Shown here: positions 8,910 through 20,900 of the stretch, piece by piece
Layout: each line of letters begins with the position of its first letter
Position numbering within the stretch: position 1 is the first letter of the stretch
Source of the DNA: Phoronis ovalis
Lineage: Eukaryota > Phoronida > Phoronidae
Reading direction: 5' to 3'
DNA: 24,158 nt
Assembly: GCA_028565635.1 (NCBI GenBank)
Contig: JAOXYB010033729.1
Span: 5,537-29,694 of the forward strand
The notes under the pieces: generated by a model
The model's input: only the letters and a program-made list of their open reading frames with translations
Database searches by the model: none
What the model was told of the DNA's origin: nothing
Program-made: the position numbers and the translations under genes

Positions 8910-11900
8910 ATGAGTATGAATAATAACATTATGAGAGTTAGTAGTAAGGCGGTATCTGAAAGTGGCGATGGAGAAAAAAAACTGAAGAAAAGCCGGAAAT
9001 CAAAAATTGTGCCATATGAGAAACTTATAGAAAATGGTGGATTGCCCGAAAGATTTGAAATGAACTCGGTTGAAAATGAAAAAGATAACTCAAGGTACGA
9101 AACAGTTTTCAGATATAAGCAATTTAGAATTATTTCGTAGTGAAATAATTATCCATCATTAAACTTCCATATATTTAAATGTAGATGAAACGGGCTGGAA
9201 GCAAATTTAGACTTAAAGTTGTAAAATCCTATTTCTGACAAAATCACACCAGCAATTTATCTTGTATGGACTTGTTATTAAAACAGTGTTTTTCACAAAA
9301 TTTTGGGTACGCGTGTGCTGGCTGGCACTAAAATATGGATCCTGCATAAAACCCTGTTTGCGTATTTATATAATTTTGCTTGTTAAGAAACCCCAGGTTA
9401 AAATCTTTTTGCTAACCCTGTTTGCTGACAGAAATGAAGCAAAAAAAAACAGATCCACTCTGCTCACGGATAAAAAAATGGATCAACTCTGCTAACTTGA
9501 TCAAAAACCAGATCCACTGGGACCTCACATCCCCATATGACTGGAAGCCTGTCTACCTCCCTAATACAATGTTCAATAAACTAGCTAACTGCCATATACA
9601 TGATAGTGTTACAACATAAAATGCTATTTAAACATTGTTTTTAATTTTCCAACTTTTTCGTTTTTTGTTTATTTCAGTGAATTCCATAAAAGTGTGTTAG
9701 ATTGCTGTCTGACTATTACTATATTGTGTATTTTCTCTGTCCTAACAGGAAATCTGAAAATTTTAACAAATTCAAGCAGTCAGCAAAATTAACCACTGAA
9801 ATATCGAAGCTTAGAGTTATCGCCAATGTAAAGACTGGGGTGATATCAAAATGGAAGAAATATGCTTCTTGCAGACGAGCTTTGCCAAAAAGTGGTAAGC
9901 GTATAAAAATAACAAAACAGTATTTTATGAAATGACATTGCAATCTGTTCTCTAAATCACTGAGAGACTTCACATTTTCACAGTGTGAGTCTAACGTTAA
10001 GCAAAATACTTATTAGAAGCTTTCGGTGTCCTCATGACACCTAGACTCTTTGCTGACCTCTAGTGGAAGTGCCTTAACATTGCTTATTGCTTTCATTGTA
10101 TTATTTAAATGAAAATTAATAGCGTTTAAAGATAAATGAATGAAATAAAAACATGATAAATCTATAAAATGAAATCTATGATGGAAAATAGATATATAGA
10201 TAATACGAAATTGGTATGCGTTTTTGAAATGGGTATCAACTGGAGGATTTATTTAGTGAATTGTGAATAATTAAAGATAATAGTAATATATCATATTACC
10301 AGGGTGATTGTTTTCTGTGTTTTTTTCCAAAAATGATTAAAAATTGAAAGTGATATTAAATATATCACCACAATGAACCTGGAGCTGTATATTCTGAACC
10401 AGGACTTATTGAATATTCACAATGAACAAGGTAAATTAAATGATACTTAGAATCTGTTTCTGAAATGTTGATGTCTTCACTACGTACAATTATTAACATT
10501 TTAACAAATCTGAAAGTTAATAACCGAGGCATATCGTTTTAATGATATGTTCCTTTTGTTAATATATGCTTTCCATGTATGTCTTAGTTGTGTGGCAATT
10601 TGTTTTAGGCCAGATCCAGGGATCAGGTAAGAAGTGATGAGTGAATTCCTTAATGAACATGTTTTAATTTTTATTTTTGCTTTTTAACATTCATACACAT
10701 AATTATAGTTTCGAGAAAGAGTGCTGTCAAAATGCTGAATGATGTTGTCATTGATGTGTCACTATGATAAATCCGGAGAGTCAAATATATAGTAATAGTA
10801 CTATAGAATGCTAGTGACACTGTTGTATACCATTTATGATGTTTGCTACCTATTATATGCAGGAAACAAGTAGGCCAATGCTAAAACTCTGGTTATAGGT
10901 TTAACATGGTGTGGCATAGTTTCCCTTGTATTTAGCAAGTAGCAGATTCACTAACTTGGAAGGCAATTGAGTTAAAAGCTTTGTTATTTTAAAGTGTCAA
11001 GATGCAAAACAATATGAGCTGCATGTGAATAGACAAAGATTGATTTTATTTACCTAATTGCCTGTAATATTGCTTTTTTGTGCATGAGTATGTTAATTTA
11101 TTTAACCTCTGACACACATTTTTTTTTTTATATCTCTGAGATGGTTAACATGATCTAATTTAAACTTTTAATAAAATGCAACAAAACGGGTGAGTTTACA
11201 TAGAATTTCATTTAGCTCGTGTATTTCTAGCTGTGCCAATCTATTTTTTTTGTGAATGCTATTTTTAGCTGGTGCAGAAGGGAGAAGAAAAGCTGGTGGT
11301 CAAGGGTTGGATGACATTCATGAAGATTTTATTGTGCATAATAAGAACAATTCAAGAAAAATGGTAGCTGCTAGTAATAGAGCCCTCATACAATATTTTG
11401 CCAAACTTGGACAATCCAAATCTGAAGACGAAATCATCGATTTGGACTTTGTAGAAAGCTTATTGCACAATGGTGCAAAAATAGATTGCACAGATAAATA
11501 TGGACAGACAATATTTCATGAAGTAAGTATCACTGAATGAAAAAACAGGGGATATAGATGTTTAGCTAATTGGCTGTGAATGTATATACTGTAATTAATT
11601 AACGAAGGAAAATCATGTTTGTGTGCGTTTATTCTAGTCGATATTTTTTTCATTGAGATTAACTAATGTCTCACAAACAAAAAAATTATGACTTCTTGCA
11701 TTACATTGTATACGTAAATATGATTTGTTATTGAAACCAGCCATTACAGCCTTTGTTGACATAGTAACAGATTACTGATTTGCTACTAAAATTCTACTAA
11801 TTTAAATTGTAATTCTAGGTTGCACGTGCATGGCATGTAGATGTTGCCCGTTTTCTTCTTGAACATGGAGCCAGTATTAATGTCAAAGACAACTATGGCC

Positions 11901-14900
11901 GCTCACCACTACATGTAGCAGCAGCTGTTGACTACCCAGACATGACCAACTTCCTCATAGAGAAAGGAGGTAACTTATCATTTTGTTCCTTGTTGTACTT
12001 TATGTAGTCTCGGATGTTAAGTTGTGCTAAATTTTATAAAATAAATGCATTTGTTTTGAAACATGCATGGGATATACTGTCTAATAGATTCCTTTGATAT
12101 TTGCGTTCCATTTGAACTTTAGTTAAATCTTGTCTGACTTAAATCAAAAATACCAAAACTATCCATTTTCATGTAAAGAAATTTTGTGTTTACAACATAT
12201 AACTGAAACTTTTTGCATTTTTAGCTGACAAGGAAGCAAAAACAAAGGGGGAAGAACAAACTCCGGTGCATTTTGCTGCAAAAAATGATGCTTGTGCATC
12301 TCTGAGAGCTCTAATAAAACAGAACTGTGAATACAAGAGAATTTTCGATTACAAGGGTAGAACACCACTTCATTTAGCTGCAGAACTTGGTAAGTTTTGG
12401 CATTGGTATTATTTGAAAACCAGGTATTGTTGTGTATAGCACTGTAAATGTGTTTATCCAATGGAGCACCATCAAGGTACAACAATATTTATTGGTATAG
12501 TGTTCATAAAAATTAAAAATGTTATTATTTGAAAAATAAGTAAGAAATCAATATGTGTATATTGACAATGTGAAAGTTTTAAACTCTACATCGTTCACAT
12601 TTTTCCTAATGTTTTAGATCGTAGCGAAACTGCTCGCCTTCTGCTTGAATTGGGGGCACCAGCAGGTGTTACAGATAACTCTGGACAATCCACCATTGTA
12701 TGGATGATAACAAAAATGGCTCCTGTGGTAAAAAATATCTTATGTATTCCATAAATGAACCAAAATCAAAATTATAAAGCCTGACTATATAGATTACTGT
12801 CACAGTTATTATTATATTTGTATACATTAATATTCATGTTTCTAGTAAGGTGCAAATGATATAATGAATTTTTGGAGGAGAAAATTATCTTTTGCACTGT
12901 AAAATAATAAATATTTGTTGTTTTATCCATAGGCTAAAGAAGCTTTAGACCAATTTCATACCACTGACAGGGCTAACAGAAAACAGTACTACTTCATGAA
13001 TCACATGGAACCAGAAGAACCAGGTAGATATGTTACGATAACCATGAATGTTTATCACAAAATTAAGTTTAATCACACATTTGATTTTTTTGAATGGTTA
13101 GGTAGTATCTTATCATAATGGTTGACACACTTAATTTTACACCTGCTGTACTACATCCATTAGGTATGTTTTAATGGAAAATGTGTCTGAATAAATATAT
13201 ATATATATTGATAAAGGATTTAATGTAAAAAAAACACATTGTTCAGTAGCAAATAGATTGCACAAGTATATTGTTTTCATTTCATATTTGTTTCGACACT
13301 CTCCTGCACAAGCTAGTGTTCATCGTATAATATTTCTGTTTTAGCATATTGTAGCACATTTTTATTGTATAGCTTATGATTGTTTAAATAATTTTTTAAC
13401 AGAGGTAAATATGCGTATGCAAACTAACATTGTGGTACATGGGATTAGCATGCATTGGGTACAAAAAATGTCTTTGAGGGGTTCACTTGCTGTTTTTAAT
13501 GGTTATAAGATGTCATCATGATATATACTCTTCCATTTCTACTTATGCACTTCAAGTTGTAGTCCTATCTAGTTCTGTGATGTCATGCTGATATTATTCC
13601 CTGATCTTGTCTATATTCTCAAGTCTACTGCTTATTGTTTTGTGTTGTCCCACTAATTGTATTCTCCCGTTTTCATATTCTGAAAATTGATACTAACTGC
13701 TTGTAGTTGTTATTTAGTTGTTAGTATTAATAAGTTGTCATATAGTACTCACAATTTATTGTCATAGTACGTTAATATATTTTAAAAGAATGATCTTTTA
13801 AGATTTAACAGTTTAAAAAATTAATATAGTAAATCCCATTATGTTATTATGTTAGATACGACTCTTTAGTAGTTTGTAAATACACTAACTTTATTTTAGA
13901 TTTCTTTATGTTGTAATCATGTATTTTATTAAGTATCTCAGTTTTTTTTGCCTGCACTAAATCTAGTTGCTGCTTTTACTAATAATCTGTAAAAGGTCTT
14001 TCATGATGCTTTTCAGGACACCATTATTTTTGTTTCAAACTGTTAACTTTTTTTTTTTTAAATGATCAGTCCAGTTGTATAACAGACAATGTGGGTGTTT
14101 TCTAATTGGACTGTGTACTTGCAAAAATTGTTTGTAGACAACATAATGATTCACGCTTGTTAAATTTCAGGTCAATACTTGGACGGTTGTGCCTTAACTC
14201 CGGTAAGTATATCTATTTCCTTGTTGTTTCCTGTATGCACGCATAGGCCCCCATGAAATTGGTAATAAATGGTAGTAATAACTAGTCCATGCTTAAAGAA
14301 TTAGCTTAATAAGGTTTTTTTTTAACTTTTGCAGTTAGTAATTTTTTTCAACTGAATGTTTCAAAAAAAATTAATGAATCATTGTGAGTTAAAACTATAA
14401 TTTTAGTTTTGTTAGGCTCATACTCAATTTTAAAATATTATCTCAAATCTGTTTCAAAGCATTCGTGACATTATCTGTGACAAGGATTTATGTTACAATA
14501 ACTTTTAAAGCATATTTTGTTTCTTCTTGTACATGCATTGTCTTTTTTTAGCTGAATGAATTGTGTTTCAGAATATGCATTCATTTGTCAGTTAATGCCA
14601 CATTTCTTCCTGCTTTGCTGATAGCTGATTTTTTTCAATGTGATGGGAAGGAGATATGTTTGCTAAAAATGTCTAACAATGTGTTTTTTGTTTAGCTTCA
14701 GCAGGTTGTCAGGTTTCAGCAGTATGATTTAATTACCCTTCAGTATTTACTTGTCACTTCTGCTGCTAAATATCATGACATCAGAAATTGCCACAATAAA
14801 TGTGGCAAATTCGTGATCAATCTCCTGCTTAAAAATGGATGATTTAAAGATAATATTAAACTATAATTTATTTTTGCAAATGTGAAATTTTAAAAAGTAT

Positions 14901-17900
14901 ATATCAAGAACTGATAGAACAATAAATACCTTGGCACTTTTATTTTGCAGACAAAGATGAGCCCGCATTGCCTGTTGCCTGTTGCCTTAATTGTAATTAT
15001 GTATTATCTGTTTAATTCTTGGTACCCAATACTAATCACTTTCATCTATATTTTCAGTTGCAAGTTGCTGTACGACACAAACAATATGATCTGCTCTTAC
15101 ACCCCATGTTTAGGCATCTTATTAGCATAAAATGGCAGCATTATGCAAGGTATTTAACATTTTAACTCTAAACTGTTGCATTATAAAATGCATATTTCTA
15201 AAATTGATACGTTTGCATGTTACATGCATTAAAAATGAAAGGAATCAATTCTACTGCAACGTACATTTTTAATTTTTCATGAATATCAAGGCCTTTAATA
15301 CCACTGATATAATGTGATGTTAGTTTTAGAATGTCGGTAGTGCATTGTACAAAAACAACAAATCCTATCATTTAAAGTATGGCATGGCTGATCACACGTT
15401 TGTTTTCTAAAAGTAGTGAATGCAAAAATAAGATGGCGTTATAACATTCCAGTTAGTAGACTATAGGTGCAGATTTAAACATTTTTTAAAGGGACTCTTT
15501 CTATGTATGGGAAATCCTTTTTGTTCAGATGTTTAATTTGACTCCAAAATTTAAAGGAAAAACTGCAGTATGGGGTGGATTCTATTGTCCATTCGATCGA
15601 CTGCTAGAATGCTGACTGGACGTTTATGTCTACTTGTAGATATGGTGCATGGCTAACTCTTGGAATGAACTTTACATTCATTATGTTATGGACATCGATT
15701 GCACTGATAGTTCCCTATGATCAGCGATATAAATATACATTCCCAGATGATTGGTGGAGAGTGCTTCTTTGGGTGGGTAGCATGTTCATTTTCATCGTTT
15801 CGAGAACATTCTAGTGTGTTTTTTTGTTTATCTTACCAGTATTGTAATACAGCCGAAAACAATACCTGTGAAAAACGTGTCAGAGTGTGTAATTATTGAA
15901 TTAATTCTGGTACTTTGTAGGTTCTAGGTGTTGCTTTATGGGCATACCAGATAATAGACGAATTAATGGAAGTTCACCGTTCAAACAAGTCTTATAAGGT
16001 AAGTGTTGCAGCAGATTGCTTTTAAAAGATCTACCCATAAAGACCTTTTTTCAGACAACCAACTTTCATCTTTGTCTTATTATCATGTTTTTTGAAATAT
16101 ATATTTATTTTTATTGAATGAGAATGTAACAAATTGAGTATTATGATGCACTTTGCCAGTATATTTTACTGACCAGAAACTGTGTTATTTTCAGTGTTGG
16201 AAAGAATGGCGTCTCACTGAATTAGAACGTGATATTGAATATTCTCATCCACGATGGCCTGAAGAAGAATATTTCTTACAGGCAGAGAAATTAGAATTAG
16301 ATAAAACTAAGCCACAATATTTCAATGACTTTTGGTAAGTAAATTTACACTGCAAGATGAAATGGTTGAATGGATTTGATAAGGAATGCTTGTGCCTACT
16401 ACAAAGTTTATGAAATTAAATAGAGGACGTTGATCCACAAGTATAGTGTCTTTACAATATGAGAGCTAACTTGTATAGTTATCAAGAAGAAAACTTTTCT
16501 GTGCTGAAAAAATATTTTTACAGACTGTGTATGTATGAAATGTATTTTGAAGGACCGCAGTATGTTATATTTTTTGATAGTTTCCTTAAAATAATTTAAA
16601 ATTTCTGATAAAATTTTTTGAAAGTGTGCTATTAACTGGTGCCTTGTGTTTCTAGGAACATATTTGATTGGATTTGTTATGTGGCCTTACTTGCTTCCAT
16701 CATCACGCATATCATAGATATTGCAGATCATTCTGAATTGATAGCTAAAGTTCATATTCGTATTATGGCAATAAACATCATTATTTTGTGGTTACGTCTA
16801 ATGAAAAATGCTAGAGCATTCCAAACTCTTGGTAAGTATTCAAATAGTTTTCCTCATATGACAGTGATCCTGCATGCAAGTTTCTTTCAATACAGGAATT
16901 CTAATACCATTTTGGTTACATTTTCTTTCCTAGTAATAATAACGCCATAGGATGTTTAAGAACTACTGAAGCTCGAAGGCATTTTTTTGAATACTGTTTG
17001 TTTCTTGTTACGAAATTACATTTGTTGGAGTGGCAGTTAATTTTTACTGTTACAAAAATTTGCAGCTGATTTCTTGATTTATTGTTTTGCCTGGAATAGA
17101 ATATTAAAATGTAGACAGTTTGGAACACTATCAAATCTGCAAGATCTGTTTTGTAAAATGTAGCATCTCCGCCATGTATGTTGTACATGAAATGGCATTG
17201 GTTAAAAATGCTTAACCGTCGCTTTTGTGTGACTTTTGTGTCATTACGTAATAGGAGTGCCATTCCTTATTGTACTGTCATCAATACTTTATTGACAAAC
17301 ATATCTTATTTTTCAGGTCCTTTCATTGTTATTCTTGGTCACATGATTGGTGATGTTCTCAAGTTTTTGTTCTTATATTTGGAATTCTTTATTCCATTTA
17401 GTAAGTATCAATGTACGTCAGTTACAAATTGGTCATTTTTCATAAAATTTTCTATATCATTAGGAGTTCCAATTGCTTTTTGCAGCAACCAGTTTTTGAT
17501 ACGGTTTGATATTGTTTATATATGAATGACTATTTTTACCCCAGAATTTTCTAATGTGATATGCAAACTGATTTCAGCTTGTGCTTTCTGGATGATATTT
17601 GGCGGTCAAAAAATGTTGGAGAATGATCCAGAGAATTTAAATGGCACCAAGGTATCAGGTTTTGAAACACCCGGTGCGGCCATATTTAGTATGTACAGAA
17701 TTACACTGGTGGATGAATATGACTTCAGTGTAAGTATAAATATAAACATTTTCCACGCTTACCAGTTTTAGACAGAAGTTAGAGAAACAATTAACAATTA
17801 ATTTTTACCACCAGAAGGAAGAATTGTTTTGCTTTATACTGTGCGGTTGTATTTTTATGAAAGAGATTGTATGCTGAGTCACATCTTTTTGAGCTGTTTT

Positions 17901-20900
17901 AATTGTATACAGTTGACCGGGAAGTCAATAATGCATCTGTGCAGTATTTGGAAGTAGGGTCAGAATAACAGACATACATTAACATACATGTATACTCAAT
18001 CGAATTTCAAAATCAATTGAATAATACTAGCTTTTAAACAAATAATTAGATTGTACTAAAAAAATCTTTTCTAGGGTATGTTATCTGTGGATTCAATTAT
18101 GGCATATTTATTACTTGCTTGGTGGCTGGGACTGTCAGCTATACTGTGTCTCAATTTGTTCATTGCCCTGCTGTCTGATACATTCCAAAGGTAAATGTGT
18201 TTTCATGCTTCAAAATGTTTCTTCAACTTAACACAGTAAACAGTCATATGATGCTGTAGCTAAAAATGGCCAATACTGCTCCAGGTCTTGGTTCTTGAAA
18301 TTTTCTGATGTTTATCAGTGACCTGCTGTAAATTCTTTTGAGCATGAAAGTTGAATAACAAGACCCATTATGCATCATGTATATGATGCTTCGAGTGACC
18401 TGCCATGGTAGAAAATATTCAGCCGTAATTGTAAAATTGATATTATGTAACTGAATGATATCGTTGTCATAATTACAGTATGAGTTTCAATATCATTATT
18501 TTAGAATTGTGTACTTGCTTCATGACTGTCGCTATATGAAGATATGAAATAGAACATTTCAAAACATTTGAAAAACATACACTGTATTACTTTTATAGAG
18601 TCTTTGACAATGCAAATGCCAATGCTGTGATGCAAAAGGCCCAAACCATTTTAAATGTACAAGACGGTTTGTCAGAAAAGCGTAGGAATAAATTTCGTGA
18701 ATTCATTCATAAGAAGTGTGCTCCTGAGAAGATATATTATGATGATGATGCATCAACAAATGGAGAAGATGATTTGAAAAAAGCAACCCTTCAGATAAGA
18801 GTTAGTTTTTGAAGCTTATTATTAGTTCGCATCATTCAGTGAAACAACTATAAAATGTTGAGTATTATCTTTTCTGCATCTTCTGTAAATGAAATGTGGA
18901 GTTTTGTCGGAAATTATGTTGCACTATCACTCAAATTTTAAGAAAAATTCATTTTATTATTGTTACAATTATTTATTTTTATTCAAATTATGCAATGTAA
19001 GATAAATAAATATAATGTGCTCTTAACCTATTTCAGGATGAACTAGAAGAATTGAAGGAATGGTGGCATTTGAAGTTTGGAACGGTACAAAAAAAGAACC
19101 TTGCTCAGTGTACAACATGTAGACATGTATGGGGTAGTTGTGATGCGAGCATGTGTGATCATAACACCCTCTTAGTCTCTGTTTAAGAAAACCTGTTTGC
19201 TTTTTATTATTTCACCTTTCTCGTCATGCATACTTTATTTATTTTAACACTTTTGAACTTGTTGCTGTGAAAATTAGGATTTTATCATATTTTTTTGCTT
19301 TAATTATATGCCTTCAACAATGTCATATTTGACATATTTTAAGGATATATCCACAAGTATGAGAATCAATTTTGAGACGTACATATTTAGATTTTCTTAA
19401 TTTGGCTTATTCCGCTTTTATTTGATTGTAAAATAACTAAAGATTGACATTTGCTTTAACTAATTATTTACGTTACCACTAGGTAGAGTTGTCAGTACCA
19501 ATTTGTCAAAATCGCAGACAGTTGCTTAATTGCTTATTTTTTTCTGTTGTGTAGTGAAATATTTGTTACTTATCCAAAAGGGAATATTGTTTGGAATTTG
19601 GATACCTACAATTATTTTATTTTGACTTAAATTAAAAATTGGCATATCAATGCTCAATTTAAGTTAACTCATCGGTTTGTCAACATTGGTTGTCACATAG
19701 TGCTTATTTCAGAGGAGGCATCTTAACACATGTCAGTTGAATGATCGAGACTGAAATACTATATATTAGCAAAAGAATATTAAGTACACATTCACACTAT
19801 TTATTTCTATTTTCAGGGAGCTGGTATTGGAAACAGAGGTAATAACAATGATAATGATGATGATGACGGTGGTGATAGTCATCAGGGAGACTCTAAATCC
19901 CTGATATCACGGGAGAAATTTGAAACTGAGATTGAAGATTTACGTAATGAGATTCGTGATGTTCGTGACCGTCAAGAAGATATGATGAATAGATTTAAAC
20001 GCGACGTCACTACCATGAAGAGTTTGTTGTTCCAAATTGCTACTCATCAGGGAGTACCTGGTATGTTTTTGGTAAATTTAAAGAATCGTTTTGTAACACT
20101 GCAACAAAGTCTGATGAAAATACTATGCGCAATATCAGCAGTACTTTTTGCATTTATACTTTAGTGTATGGAGTGATATTTTATTCTTTTTATATTTTCA
20201 CAATATGGAATACTGGATAGTGTATAGAAGGAAACATTTTTCAAAGTTTCACCTTACATTCTGATTAATTGTTTAAGCAGTGCTAGTATTAAATTCATGA
20301 TAAACTACATGCTTTGTTATCCTTACAGGACACATTATTACCAGCTGTTTACAGCTATAGTCCAGTGAGAAAATATGAATGAAATAGAGTTGTTTGGTTT
20401 TGTAATAAGCTGATACAAAGTTGCACCTCAAAAATCTTTATAGAATCATCTTAAATTATTACGATGCATTTACAGGTGTCCGTCCTAGTGCCAGTATTGC
20501 AATTTCTGGACAACATGAAACGCCACCTACAAGTGCAGTTCTTGGAGAATGGGAGAAGACTGACCGCCGTATAAGACGAGAAGGTCGTTTACGTAAGAGG
20601 CAAACTGAAGACGCCTCATTGCTTCAAGCACCAGATTCTGGCAAGGAAGATAATGCTGTGGATACTTCAGGTCAGTGTAATAGGAAGTCTGAAGCAACTA
20701 TGGAATAACTATCTTATTCCTTATGAAAGAATTTAAACTTTTTAATTTAACCATTTGATACCCACTCATTGCTGCAGTCAATGGCTTATTACTGGCATAT
20801 CATGATAGCATACATAGTTTGAGGCTAGATTGTGATAATACTGTTGTAGTTACATATGACTGATAGCCTTTTTACTGTTTTATCTCAAAAATGTGTGTAT

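Noticed and set aside
10021-10053. GGTGTC/GACACC hairpin considered as part of a tRNA or small RNA
   Set aside because: Only a 6-bp stem with a 5-nt loop; no tRNA A/B boxes or cloverleaf.
10411-10430. Possible micro-exon (CAG, then GACTTATTG..., then GTAAAT) in the channel's second intron
   Set aside because: Exon 9749-9894 ends in phase 1 and joins directly in frame to 11269, and the candidate's 20-nt length does not keep that phase.
12159-12485. 108-codon minus-strand open frame
   Set aside because: It is antisense to the ankyrin exon 12225-12389 and its product is not recognisable.
13195-13208. AT dinucleotide run
   Set aside because: Short simple repeat in an AT-rich intron, not informative.
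14697-14713. Possible exon CTTCAGCAGGTTGTCAG between 14202 and 15058
   Set aside because: Its 17-nt length breaks the phase 0 to phase 0 join, and TPLQVAVRHKQYD reads naturally without it.
16916-17263. 115-codon minus-strand open frame
   Set aside because: It sits in the intron between exons 13 and 14 of the channel gene, with no recognisable domain.
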